In this document: positions 41,864 to 51,338 of the stretch, one piece after another
How the letters are laid out: each line of letters opens with the position of its first letter
How positions within the stretch are numbered: the stretch's first letter is position 1
Assembly: GCA_963748485.1 (NCBI GenBank)
Contig: CAVVJF010000019.1
Span: forward strand, 186,001-250,000
Direction: 5' to 3'
Length of the DNA stretch: 64,000 bases
Source: DASRWT01 sp963748485
Lineage (GTDB): Bacteria > Methylomirabilota > Methylomirabilia > Rokubacteriales > CSP1-6
Notes under the pieces: generated by a model
Database searches by the model: none
What the model saw: only the letters and a program-made list of their open reading frames with translations
What the model was told of the DNA's origin: nothing
Program-made: the position numbers and the translations under genes

Positions 41864-44796
41864 TTCACCACACCAGCCTGCCGCTCGCTGGAATCCCCGT
41901 CCACAACTGGGAGCGCAGCACGGTCACGCACCCCAGCGTGGTCGCCTACCCCACGTGCGTCGACGACATAGTAGGGATCCTCACCAGGCCTGACTGCTAT
42001 CCGTCGCCGGTACGAGCGATCGGCTCCACCCACTCCACCACCGCATGCGGGGCCGCCGACGGCGGCACCCTCATCGACATGACCGGGATGAACCGGATCA
42101 TCGCGATCGGAAACGACACCGTGACCGCGGAAGCAGGCGCCATCTACATCGATGTCGCCGAAGCCTTGCGCGAGCGGGGCCTCCAGTTCTTCGTCAACGT
42201 CGAGATCGGCAACCTCACGCTCGGCAGCGCCGCCTGCTGCGGCACCAAGGAGGCGTCGTTCAAGGGCGAGCTGGGGCAGGTGTGCTCCTATGTCATCGGC
42301 ATGAAGCTGGTGACGCCCTCGGGATGCCTGATCGACCTCACGAACGACTGCCCTGGTCTTCTCCGGGTGATGCGCTCGAGCTACGGTCTGCTCGGCATTG
42401 TCTATGAAGTCACCTTCCGCGTGAAGCCGCTTCAGGCGATGGCCGTCACGCACCGAACCTTCCGTCTCTCTCGCCTGGAGCGCAAGCTGCCGGCGCTGAT
42501 CGACCGTCACCAGTCCGTGATGCTGTACATCTTTCCGTTCAACGGCCGCGTCGCTGTCGAGCTCCGGGACTATGTGGAAGGCCGGGGGAAGCCGCGCCGC
42601 TTGATCTGGCGGTTCCGTAACTGGATCTGGGCCAGCGTGGCGCCCGCCTTCGGCTACCTCGTGGATCGCTTCATTCCGGGCCGGGGACTGCGGTCCCTCG
42701 TCGTCAACACCGTCGGTGGAGTCATGGGGGTCCTCCTCGATCTCTTCCTCCGGGCTTCGAACACCATCCCAACCGATCAGATCATTCGCTATCCTGTCCT
42801 GTCTGACTGGCGCCGGTACACGTTCAGCCTGTGGGCATTCCCAGAAGCCGGTTATCCCACCGTGCTACGCGCCTACGCGGAGTTCTGCAAGGACTACTAC
42901 CGCACGCACGGCTACCGCTCCAATCTCCTGACGGTGGGTTACCGCATCAGCCGAGACCAGAGCTCGCTTCTTTCGTACTCGTATCACGGCACGGTGATCA
43001 CGATCGATCCCGTGTCCAACGGCGGCCCAGGCTGGGGCGGGTTCCTTGACGCCTTCAACCGATTCGCGAGCGCATTTGGGGGGATCCCCCTGCTCAACCA
43101 GACCGACCGGCTCACCCCTGGCCAGGTCCGCGAGGCCTTGGGGCCTCGTCTGCGTATCTTGTCCCGCATACGGCGGCGCTTCGATCCTCACGGCCGTCTT
43201 CTAAGCCCTTACTTCCGCACACTCCTCGATCCGAGCGCGTCAGTCCCCGCGCCCGCCACATCGAACGCGTCCGACCAGCGGCCAGAGATCGTCAATTTTG
43301 GCAGGACCGTTCGGTTCCCGGCCACCCGCTTCACCCCGCGCAGTGCAGAAGACGTGCTGGAGATCCTGCGGAGCCACCCCCGTCGCAAGATTCGCGCCCT
43401 AGGCTCCGGACACTCGTGGAGCGACGTGATTCGGAGCGAAGACATCGTGCTCGACATGCGAGAGTTCTCGTCCGTCGAGGTGAACGAGCCCACTTCATCG
43501 GTGAAAGTCGGCGCCGGCTGCACGATCGCCGAACTGCTCAAGCGGCTCCGCCGTCACGGTCTGACCCTTCCCACCGTGGGTGCCATCGCCAAGCAGACGG
43601 TGGCCGGAGCCGTGGCCACCGGCACCCATGGCTCGGGCGCGAGCAGTCTCTCCCACTATGTCTGCGAGATGGAGATCGCGACGTATCACCCTGTGAGTCA
43701 GAAGCCCTTCGTTCTCAGGCTCCGCGCCGACTCGGCCGACCCGAAGGAGCGCGAGGAGCTTCACGCCGCCCGCTGCAGCCTTGGCTACCTGGGTATCGTG
43801 CTCTCCGTGACGCTGGAATGCGTGAAAGCCTACGACGTAGAAGAAACCCTGGAGCTCGTATCCTCGCTCGATAAGGTGCTGGCGTCCGCCAAGGATTCCC
43901 CCCTCCAGCAGTTCGTCCTGCTGCCCTACGCGTGGCAGTTCTACGTCTTTCGTCGGCGCGTGCCATCCACCGGCCACCCGAGAGGGCCATGGGAATGGGT
44001 GAAGCGCATGAGATACCGGGGCTACAAGGTATTCGTCGACGCGGTGCTCCACGGGTGGATCAAGACGCTCGCGTACCTGCCCTGGCCTGGGCTGAGCCGA
44101 TGGTTCTACCGCACCGTCATACCCAAGATCGCACGCAAGGACTGGACCAGCACCGACGACAGCACGCACATGTTGACCATCCGGCACGATCTGTATCGCC
44201 ACGTCGAGATGGAGACGTTCGTGCCTGCCGCTCGTCTCGGCGAGGCATTGGAGCTCGTGCACGAGCTCACCGACACCTTTGCGGCCGGCGGGCCCAAGGC
44301 ACGACGGCTGTCCGCTCCCATCGAGGCCCTGCTCAAGCGGGTGCCCGAGGCGATGAGCGAGCTCAGCTGGAGCGGCGGATACACGAATCACTACTTCATC
44401 GTGTGCCGGCGCGTCCATCCGGATAACGCCCTGATTTCGATGAGCAGCGGCGCCGGCGGCGACTACTACAGCGTGAGCGTGTTTTCCTACCGGCTGGGCG
44501 ATCTGTCCTTCGCGCGTTACTGCCGCGTGCTCGCCCTGTGCCTCACGTCACTGTACGGCGCGCGGCTGCACTGGGGAAAGATCTTCCCGCTCTCGCACGA
44601 TGCCGTCGAGCGCATGTATCCGGATCACCTCCATCGGTTCCGACAAATCTGCATGCGGTACGACCCCGCTGGCGTCTTTCGCAACGCCTACGCGCAGCGG
44701 GTGCTGGGGTTTCCTGCGGGCTGCGGACCGCCTTCGGGTCCCTACGGGGCGGCGGAGGCCGACAGCTCGTCAAGCAGCGATCGAGCCGCCTGCTGA
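41860..44796 (+). CDS. Tandem-fused double FAD-linked oxidase
   Basis: A 978-residue protein made of two consecutive VAO-type (aldonolactone-oxidase-like) flavoproteins. The first half has the FAD motif A-I-G-S-T-H-S and a second FAD block G-S-A-A-C-C-G-T-K-E. The second half, from about residue 470, has A-L-G-S-G-H-S-W-S-D and A-T-G-T-H-G-S-G. Both keep the His used for covalent FAD attachment, and the second ends with H-W-G-K, the usual C-terminal FAD-domain motif. The GTG start overlaps the epoxide hydrolase stop (GTGA). Gene fusion of two full oxidases is rare. Its 3' end overlaps the convergent regulator gene by 55 bases. Confidence 0.85.
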   Translation: MIHHTSLPLAGIPVHNWERSTVTHPSVVAYPTCVDDIVGILTRPDCYPSPVRAIGSTHSTTACGAADGGTLIDMTGMNRIIAIGNDTVTAEAGAIYIDVAEALRERGLQFFVNVEIGNLTLGSAACCGTKEASFKGELGQVCSYVIGMKLVTPSGCLIDLTNDCPGLLRVMRSSYGLLGIVYEVTFRVKPLQAMAVTHRTFRLSRLERKLPALIDRHQSVMLYIFPFNGRVAVELRDYVEGRGKPRRLIWRFRNWIWASVAPAFGYLVDRFIPGRGLRSLVVNTVGGVMGVLLDLFLRASNTIPTDQIIRYPVLSDWRRYTFSLWAFPEAGYPTVLRAYAEFCKDYYRTHGYRSNLLTVGYRISRDQSSLLSYSYHGTVITIDPVSNGGPGWGGFLDAFNRFASAFGGIPLLNQTDRLTPGQVREALGPRLRILSRIRRRFDPHGRLLSPYFRTLLDPSASVPAPATSNASDQRPEIVNFGRTVRFPATRFTPRSAEDVLEILRSHPRRKIRALGSGHSWSDVIRSEDIVLDMREFSSVEVNEPTSSVKVGAGCTIAELLKRLRRHGLTLPTVGAIAKQTVAGAVATGTHGSGASSLSHYVCEMEIATYHPVSQKPFVLRLRADSADPKEREELHAARCSLGYLGIVLSVTLECVKAYDVEETLELVSSLDKVLASAKDSPLQQFVLLPYAWQFYVFRRRVPSTGHPRGPWEWVKRMRYRGYKVFVDAVLHGWIKTLAYLPWPGLSRWFYRTVIPKIARKDWTSTDDSTHMLTIRHDLYRHVEMETFVPAARLGEALELVHELTDTFAAGGPKARRLSAPIEALLKRVPEAMSELSWSGGYTNHYFIVCRRVHPDNALISMSSGAGGDYYSVSVFSYRLGDLSFARYCRVLALCLTSLYGARLHWGKIFPLSHDAVERMYPDHLHRFRQICMRYDPAGVFRNAYAQRVLGFPAGCGPPSGPYGAAEADSSSSSDRAAC

Positions 44797-47700
44797 TCGC
44801 TGAGGTCGAGGCCTTCGGTGAACCAGCCGATGGCCGCGGCAAGCCGGTCGCGGGCGGCCGCGGCACGGCCTTGCTGCCGCCAGAGACGGGCGAGGCTCGT
44901 GACCGCCCGCAATTCGAAGACCCGGGAGCCCTGATCACGGGCCAGGTCGATTGCCTCCTGGAAGCAGGCGATTGCTGCCTCATGGTCAGGCGGCGTCCGC
45001 TGCAGGAGCGCCTCTCCCTTGATCCGGGCGAACTCGGCCAGGTAAACGCGCTCCTCGCTCCCGGGCGACCATGCCAGCGCATCCGCCACGACGGCGAGCG
45101 CTTCCCCCGCGCGGGCCCCGCCGACCAGGGCCGCTCCCAGATGAGTCATGTGACCCAAGCCCACCTTCATGCCGGTGGCCCGGTATATGCGCGAGCCCTC
45201 TCGCATGAGCTCCAGTCCCTGTTCCGTCTTCCCGCCGGCTGTGAGCGCCGCGCCGGTGAAGCCCGAGCCGCCGGCCAGGAAGAAGGGGAACTGTTGCTCG
45301 CGCGAAAGAGCCAATTCCTCCTCCCCGATCTTTCCGACCAACTGTATCTCCCCACGCAGATGCCGAACCATCCCATTCAAATGGAGGGCCAGGGCGAGGG
45401 TGAACGGATGGGACACGGCACGTGCGAGCCCAAGCCCCCGTTCGGCCGCCTCGGCGGCCTGATCGCAATAGCCCAGCAAGCCGAGCGTCCACGCCAGAAA
45501 GCAGAGCGCGGCGACGCCGAGGTCTTGCCCGTAGGCCAAGGTCTGAGCCGTTGAGTGATCAGGACGGTAGAAAGCGACCGCCTGATCGAGGTGCGCGCGC
45601 GCGGCGCTCAGCTCACCACGATAGAACAGCGGGACGCCGCAGGCGACATGGGCCGGTGTAAGCAACTTCTCATCGCCCTGTCGCTCGGCGGCACCGAGAA
45701 GCTGGGTAGCCAGCTCGCGCGCCGTGGCAATGTCGGCTCGGGCGACGTAGAAGCGCCACAGGCCAAAGAGCACAGGAAAGAGATGAGAAGACTCTTCCAT
45801 CTGCTGGCACAGCTCACGGGCCCGGTCGAGCGTGGGCTCGAGCTCGCGAGCCCCGTAGCCCGCGCTCATGACCTGCGCCTGACCAAGGGCGATGCGCAGC
45901 ATCAGCTCCTGCGAGGCTCGGTCGGGCGTGTCGGGCATTTCATCGAGTAGATCAAGGCCCTTTCCGAGATGGGCGATCGCCTCCGCGCTCGCCGAGCGCT
46001 GAAGCGCGCACTGCCCGGCAAGCTGCCAGCAGGCAATGGCTGGCCCTCGCAACTCGGCATGCGAGTAGTGCCGGGCTAGTAGTTCAGGCCGCCGCTCGCG
46101 AATATCCGGGGATAGCGCCTCGATGGCTTCCGCCACACGGGCGTGCAGCCGGCGCCGACGTGCCTCGAGCACGCTCTGATACGCCGCCTCGTGCGTCAAT
46201 GCATGCGTGAAAGCGTATTCCTCGGTAGGAGCAACTCGTGTCTGGTGGAGGAATTCCGCGGCCTCCAGGCCGGCAAGACACCGGCGCAGCACCTCTTCCG
46301 GGAGATCAGCCACGGCCTTCAGGACCGGAACCGTCACTTCCTTACCGATGACGGACGATGTCTGGAGGAGATGCCGCTCCTCCTCTGGCAGACGGTCGAT
46401 GCGGGCCACAAGGACACCCTGGATGGTGTCGGGCACCATGACGTCCGAGCGGAGATCGGGATGGTCGGTGACCGCGCGCGCCAACTCCTCCAGGAAGAAT
46501 GGGACGCCTTCGGCACGCGATAGGATCACTTGCGCTAGATGAGGAGTCAGCTCCTGCTCCGTGACCACCGAATGCAACACAGCCAGGCTGTGGACATGCG
46601 TCAGGGGATTGAGACCTATCTGAGTGGCATAGGACCGCTCGAGCCACGCCGGCCGGTAACCCGGCCGGTAGGTCGCGACCAGCATGATCGGGCAGCCGGC
46701 GAGGCTCTCCGCGAGCGAGGCCAGCGCATCCTCTCCCGTCTGGTCGATCCACTGGAGATCTTCGACGGCGAAGATGATCGGCCGCTCGCGGCTGCCTGCT
46801 ATCGCAGTCTGCCGCAGCGCTTCCATCGTTCGGCTCTTGACAGCTTGTGGGCTAAGGCCAACCACCGCCTCCACCCCGCATTTGCAGCCGAGGAGATGGA
46901 GCAGATAGGGTGCCGCGGACTCCGGCTCCATTCCCAGCGCCGTGAGACCCGCATGCACTTTCTGGGCGATCACTTCCGCGGCATCGGTGTCGAGCACCCC
47001 GAAGCTGTTGCGGATGATGTCGATGATGGGTAGATAGGGGATCGTGTTTCCGTAGGACAGGCAACGACCCTCGATATATGCGGCCCGGCCGCGCTCGAGC
47101 CCCTGCTGGAACTCGTGAAGCAGGCGTGACTTGCCCACGCCCGGTTCACCCAGGATTCCCACGACCTGCCCATGCCCGTCCTCGGCCCTGGCCAGAAGGT
47201 CATGCAGCGTCGCCAGCTCACGCTCCCGACCGACGAAGCGGCTCAAGGTGCGCCCACCCACTTCGAAGCCGGTCCGCTCATGCCCGATCAGTCGGTATGC
47301 TTGGCCCGCCGGCCCGGCCCCAGCTCCCATCGGTCGAAGCTCGAAGCGCCGCTCCAGAAAGCGGGCAGTGGCCTCGTCCACCACGATCGTGTCGGGCTCG
47401 GCCTGCGCCATCAGCTCATCCAGGATGCTCCACGCCCCACGCCGCTCGCCTGCGTCCATGCCGGTGACGTCGCTAACCTGGGTGATCAGGTACTGGCCCG
47501 TGTGGATGGTGAAGCGCGCAGCAAGGCGCGGCGTCGAGCTGCCCCCGATGCGCTCGAGCTCCTTCAGCATCGCCAGTGCCGAGTGAGAGGCGCGGCGAGG
47601 GCCATCCTCGATCGGGTCGAATCCGAAGGCGGCTACGATGCGGTCCGGCGTCAGCTCTTCGATGCGTGCTCCGAAATTCCTGGCCTTCGTGATGAGGTCC

Positions 47701-48854
47701 TCGAGGGCTGGGGCTAGGTGGAAGGATGGCGTCTCCGAAGGGTCACTCAGAGCGGCTCCGAGGATGGTAATGAGACGCCGCTCCCAGCGAACCGCAGCCG
47801 CGCGGGGAGCCGGCGTCACCTCTGGCTGCGGGGCGGCCCCCGGCGCCGCTCGAGGTGCCCCTTCGCGGGCGGCCGAAGAAGGAGCCACGGGGCCAAAACC
47901 TTTGAGCCCGAGCTTCCGAATACGGGAGCGGAGCGTGTTTCGCGCTATCCCGAGGATTGCGGCGGTCTGGGTGATATTCCCCCCGGTTTGGTCGAGCACC
48001 GCCTGCAGATGATCACGCATCGCCTCGTTGAGGGAGCCGGCACTGGCGCCAGGCCCAGCTGATGGTGCTGGTGGCGCGGTCAGCGCCGCTTCTTTGAGGC
48101 CAAGCGTGGCCGCAGTCACTTGCGAAGTGTCGGAGAGGAGGGCCGCTCGCTCCATCGAGTTGGCCAGCTCCCTGACATTGCCGGGCCACCGATAACTCAA
48201 TAGGCAGGCCCGCGCCTCGGGTGTCAAGGTCCTCGGTGGGAGGGAAAAGTCGGCGGACGCGCGGGTCAGGTAGTGCTCGGCGAGCAGGATGACATCGTCG
48301 CCTCGCTCCCGCAGTGGCGGCAGAAACAGCGTCAGGGCGGCCAGGCGCTGGTAGAGATCCTCACGGAAGCGGTGCTCCTGTATCGCGGCACGGAGGTCGA
48401 CGTTGCTGGCGCTGATGACCCAGACGTCGATGACCTCGCTCCGGGTGCTGCCGAGCCGGCGTACGGAGCCTTCCTCGATCGCATTGAGGAGCTTGGCCTG
48501 TAGCGCCCCAGGCAAGAGCCCCACCTCGTCCAGGAACAGAGTGCCCCGGTGGGCGGTCTGAAAGAGGCCGGCCTTCGCGTGCTTGGCATCGGTGAAAGCG
48601 CCTCGCTCGAAGCCGAACAACTCCGCCTCAAGCAGGCCCTCCGGGATGGCGGCACAGTTGACAGCGACGAAGGGGCCCCCGGCGCGCGGGCTCGCGCGGT
48701 GCAGCACGCCCGCCACGAGCCCTTTGCCGGTTCCAGTCTCACCCTGAATCAGGACAGCTGGGGGGCGAGACGAACCGCGAGCGCGGGCCATGAGCCGGCC
48801 GATATTGGCACGGAGGGCCTCGATTGCCGGGCTCGCACCGAGCATTTCTCGCAT
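44742..48854 (-). CDS. Giant regulator: sigma-54 AAA+, Fis HTH, pseudo-cyclase, AAA ATPase, TPR
   Basis: A 1370-residue multidomain protein. Residues 1-245 are a sigma-54 interaction AAA+ domain (Walker A G-E-T-G-T-G-K-G, Walker B G-T-L-F-L-D-E-V-G) whose contact loop reads G-A-F-T-D-A in place of G-A-F-T-G-A. About 275-325 is a Fis HTH (Q-T-A-A-I-L-G-I-A-R-N-T-L). About 350-530 resembles a class III cyclase, but the first metal Asp is lost (T-I-L-G-A-A-L-S-D), so it is probably a sensor relic. About 545-800 is an NTPase (G-E-P-G-V-G-K-S-R-L-L). The remainder is helical TPR-like repeats. There is no receiver domain. It converges on the oxidase operon and is divergent from a sigma-54 promoter. 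Confidence 0.88.
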   Translation of the reverse strand: MREMLGASPAIEALRANIGRLMARARGSSRPPAVLIQGETGTGKGLVAGVLHRASPRAGGPFVAVNCAAIPEGLLEAELFGFERGAFTDAKHAKAGLFQTAHRGTLFLDEVGLLPGALQAKLLNAIEEGSVRRLGSTRSEVIDVWVISASNVDLRAAIQEHRFREDLYQRLAALTLFLPPLRERGDDVILLAEHYLTRASADFSLPPRTLTPEARACLLSYRWPGNVRELANSMERAALLSDTSQVTAATLGLKEAALTAPPAPSAGPGASAGSLNEAMRDHLQAVLDQTGGNITQTAAILGIARNTLRSRIRKLGLKGFGPVAPSSAAREGAPRAAPGAAPQPEVTPAPRAAAVRWERRLITILGAALSDPSETPSFHLAPALEDLITKARNFGARIEELTPDRIVAAFGFDPIEDGPRRASHSALAMLKELERIGGSSTPRLAARFTIHTGQYLITQVSDVTGMDAGERRGAWSILDELMAQAEPDTIVVDEATARFLERRFELRPMGAGAGPAGQAYRLIGHERTGFEVGGRTLSRFVGRERELATLHDLLARAEDGHGQVVGILGEPGVGKSRLLHEFQQGLERGRAAYIEGRCLSYGNTIPYLPIIDIIRNSFGVLDTDAAEVIAQKVHAGLTALGMEPESAAPYLLHLLGCKCGVEAVVGLSPQAVKSRTMEALRQTAIAGSRERPIIFAVEDLQWIDQTGEDALASLAESLAGCPIMLVATYRPGYRPAWLERSYATQIGLNPLTHVHSLAVLHSVVTEQELTPHLAQVILSRAEGVPFFLEELARAVTDHPDLRSDVMVPDTIQGVLVARIDRLPEEERHLLQTSSVIGKEVTVPVLKAVADLPEEVLRRCLAGLEAAEFLHQTRVAPTEEYAFTHALTHEAAYQSVLEARRRRLHARVAEAIEALSPDIRERRPELLARHYSHAELRGPAIACWQLAGQCALQRSASAEAIAHLGKGLDLLDEMPDTPDRASQELMLRIALGQAQVMSAGYGARELEPTLDRARELCQQMEESSHLFPVLFGLWRFYVARADIATARELATQLLGAAERQGDEKLLTPAHVACGVPLFYRGELSAARAHLDQAVAFYRPDHSTAQTLAYGQDLGVAALCFLAWTLGLLGYCDQAAEAAERGLGLARAVSHPFTLALALHLNGMVRHLRGEIQLVGKIGEEELALSREQQFPFFLAGGSGFTGAALTAGGKTEQGLELMREGSRIYRATGMKVGLGHMTHLGAALVGGARAGEALAVVADALAWSPGSEERVYLAEFARIKGEALLQRTPPDHEAAIACFQEAIDLARDQGSRVFELRAVTSLARLWRQQGRAAAARDRLAAAIGWFTEGLDLSDQQAARSLLDELSASAAP

Positions 48855-48943
48855 CGGGCCGCTATGTTATCCCCGGGCTCAAACGGCCGCTCAAGTTTGT
48901 ACCGCCCGACACGCAGCGCCGCCGCTATCACGTCGATCAATGC

Positions 48944-48969
48944 CGGTCAATGTCTGAACAGCTTGACCG
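48944..48969. promoter_or_regulatory. Inverted repeat, candidate enhancer
   Basis: CGGTCAA-N12-TTGACCG (7-bp arms, no mismatch) lies 53 bases before the -24 element at 49023 and about 90 bases upstream of the giant regulator's start. A direct repeat GTCGATCAA (48932 and 48981) flanks it. The placement is as expected for the binding site of a Fis-type HTH. Confidence 0.5.
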
Positions 48970-49022
48970 TTAGCCCCATGGTCGATCAAGCATAAAGATC
49001 TAATTTCATGCAACTTTCTATC

Positions 49023-49038
49023 TGGCACCCGCCTTGCG
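49023..49038 (+). promoter_or_regulatory. Sigma-54 (-24/-12) promoter, divergent from the giant regulator
   Basis: TGGCACCCGCCTTGCG matches the consensus, with TGGCAC intact and GG/GC exactly 10 bases apart. Transcription would start near 49049, leaving a leader of about 140 bases before the small gene at 49189. It lies next to a sigma-54-type regulator gene, its likely activator. Confidence 0.75.
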
Positions 49039-49188
49039 ATCTAGTCGGATATGCAAGACAGCACATCTTCCTCATCCGAAGTGGGCAAGTCGAGGCTGAT
49101 CAGCCAAGAGCGTGCCGTGAGTCCGGAGGCGGTCCGACGAGACTCAGTGGCGACCTACCTCACAACAACAGCCTCAAAGGAGTCGATA

Positions 49189-49503
49189 GTGAACTCCTCG
49201 AGTGGGGTCATGAACGTCAGCGCGTTTGTGGCAGGCTGGCCTTTCGCCGCTCTTCTGACGCTGTGCGCCAGGTGTGCCGATCGGGCTCCGCTTTGCGGCA
49301 TCGTGAAAAGAAAAGACGAGCGGAGCGCGCTCCTCGTCCTGGAGCAGGATGGGATTGCCTACCCGATCCAACTCGACGTTGCGATCACAATCTGCGGCGT
49401 GGATGGTTACCCAGTCTCGCTTGACAACGTTCAGGTCGGAGATCACGTCGAGGTCGTCCAACGAGGATCCATCGGCGTCGAGCCCTGGAGGCCAGCGCTG
49501 TAA
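49189..49503 (+). CDS. Small protein of unknown function downstream of a sigma-54 promoter
   Basis: A 104-residue protein with a hydrophobic N-terminal segment (V-S-A-F-V-A-G-W-P-F-A-A-L-L-T-L) that may be a signal or anchor. The C-terminal part looks like a small beta domain (S-A-L-L-V-L-E-Q-D-G-I-A-Y-P-I-Q-L, V-Q-V-G-D-H-V-E-V-V). A longer frame begins at 49051, but that ATG would lie at the predicted transcription start. GTG 49189 has AAAGGAG six bases upstream and is preferred. No family recognised. Confidence 0.5.
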   Translation: MNSSSGVMNVSAFVAGWPFAALLTLCARCADRAPLCGIVKRKDERSALLVLEQDGIAYPIQLDVAITICGVDGYPVSLDNVQVGDHVEVVQRGSIGVEPWRPAL

Positions 49504-49751
49504 TGTACGTAGCCTCGCACGAGTCCCCCGCCGAAGAACACGTTCATTCACCGTGTAGGCACGCGATGCTGTCGAAATACTCGGAGCGCACAGCGTCCGG
49601 TCGTGCACCATGCTACGTTAAGTGGTATGACTCGACCGTAGACTGGCTCGGTCGCTGCTGGCGTTCGCGATGGGAAAACGGTCTGTCTGTAGTGATGTTC
49701 GCCGGAGGGTCGAGCGAACGCTCGGTCTGATGTCGCGGAGGAGTGGCTGTC

Positions 49752-51338
49752 ATGGATGGAGCATTGCTTACAGCGCGCCTTCTTCTCGCGGCGGTTTTCA
49801 CAGTTGCCGCTCTCGCTAAGCTCGGAGATCGGCGCGGCGCGGCGAAGAGCGCCGCGCAGTTCGGAGTACCACAGGCCCTCGTTGCGCCGCTTATCGTTTT
49901 TTTGCCGCTGTTCGAAATCGCGACGGCCGCGCTTCTTGTTCCGCAGTCGTCAGCATGGTGGGGCGCACTTAGCGCCCTGTCGCTGCTCATCTTCTTCGCT
50001 GCCGTAATCGCCGTGACGCTCATTCGTGGGCGTAGCCCCGACTGTCACTGCTTCGGTCAGCTCCACTCCGAGCCGGCTGGTTGGCGTACCTTACTGCGCA
50101 ATGGGATCCTCACAGCCGTCGCCGGCTTCGTGGTGTGGCAGGGAAGCCGGTATCCAGGCCCTAGCGCCGTGGCTTGGCTCGGCGCCCTATCGACCATAGA
50201 GGTCGTCCTCCTGTTCAGCTTGTTGACGGCAGCCGCCATCGTTGCCGTACAAGGTTGGTTTGTCGTCCAGCTGTTTCGGCAGCACGGTCGGCTGTTGCTG
50301 CGGATTGACGCGGTGGAGCATGCTTTGACCGATCACGGTGTGGCAATTTCGCCTGAGGTCTCGCTGCCCGTGGCGTATCACGGACTACCTATTGGCACGC
50401 CAGCGCCCGCCTTCAGCCTCCCCGAACTGTCGGGACAACCCGTCAGCCTTGAAGGTCTCGTCGGAGCAGGTCACCCGGCGTTACTGGTCTTTGTGGACCC
50501 GGCCTGCGGAGCGTGCATCGAACTTGGCCCCGATGCTTCTCGTTGGCAGCAGCACAATTTGGGCAAACTCTCCATTGTGCTCGTGAGCCGAGGCACGGCC
50601 GACGAGAATCGTATCAAATTTGCGAACGTCGGCACGATGCCGGTCCTGCTACAGAAGGACAGCGAGGTGGCTGTTGCGTATCAGGCGCATGGAACGCCCG
50701 CGGCGGTTGCGGTTGGCGCCGATCGGAGGATAGCAAGCCGGCTTGCACTGGGAGCTGAAGCGATCAGCTCACTGTTAGAGCGAGCGGCGCGGGCGCCTTT
50801 ACTAGCCGAGGCTGCGACGCTTGCAAGCCGGAAAGTGATTCCAATCGGATCTCGTCGTGGAGAAGCCGTTCCCCTTTTCGAATTGCCGAATCTCGCGGGT
50901 GAGGAGATTTCCTTGGTCGACTTCCTGGGTCACAGAACGGCTTTACTGTTCTGGGATCCCGCGTGCAGCCACTGTTCTCGAATGCTTACCGACCTGCGGC
51001 ATTGGGAGGCAAATCGACCAGACAATGCTCCCAAGCTCCTAGTCATTTCCACTGGAGCGGTCGAGGCAAACCGAGCACTCGCGCTGCGGGCGCCGATCAT
51101 GCTGGATCCAGCGTTTGCCGTAGGTCGGTCGCTCGGCGCCACCGGCACCCCGTCAGCAGTGCTAATGAGCGAGGAGGGTGAAATTGTCTCTGATGTCGCC
51201 GTCGGCGCTGCTCAGGTTCTCGGATTGCTTACAGCTCCCGCCCTAAAGGTCGATGAGGGCTATCTTCGGGGAAGTGACTCGGCTGTGTGGAACCTGATCC
51301 AGCCATTGCCCGGGGGAGCGCGAACGCATGACGAGTGA
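49752..51338 (+). CDS. MauE/DoxX-like membrane protein fused to two thioredoxin-like domains
   Basis: A 528-residue fusion. Residues 1-200 form a MauE/DoxX-like membrane domain of about five helices, with D-C-H-C-F-G-Q-L, a conserved cysteine pair of MauE proteins. It is followed by two TlpA/AhpC-type thioredoxin-fold domains with the redox motifs D-P-A-C-G-A-C (around residue 255) and D-P-A-C-S-H-C (around 405). By analogy with methylamine dehydrogenase maturation (MauE/MauD), it should pass disulfide oxidation across the membrane. GGAGGAG precedes the ATG. The next gene, overlapping by 11 bases, encodes a Cys-rich exported protein. GC is lower than the window average. Confidence 0.82.
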   Translation: MDGALLTARLLLAAVFTVAALAKLGDRRGAAKSAAQFGVPQALVAPLIVFLPLFEIATAALLVPQSSAWWGALSALSLLIFFAAVIAVTLIRGRSPDCHCFGQLHSEPAGWRTLLRNGILTAVAGFVVWQGSRYPGPSAVAWLGALSTIEVVLLFSLLTAAAIVAVQGWFVVQLFRQHGRLLLRIDAVEHALTDHGVAISPEVSLPVAYHGLPIGTPAPAFSLPELSGQPVSLEGLVGAGHPALLVFVDPACGACIELGPDASRWQQHNLGKLSIVLVSRGTADENRIKFANVGTMPVLLQKDSEVAVAYQAHGTPAAVAVGADRRIASRLALGAEAISSLLERAARAPLLAEAATLASRKVIPIGSRRGEAVPLFELPNLAGEEISLVDFLGHRTALLFWDPACSHCSRMLTDLRHWEANRPDNAPKLLVISTGAVEANRALALRAPIMLDPAFAVGRSLGATGTPSAVLMSEEGEIVSDVAVGAAQVLGLLTAPALKVDEGYLRGSDSAVWNLIQPLPGGARTHDE

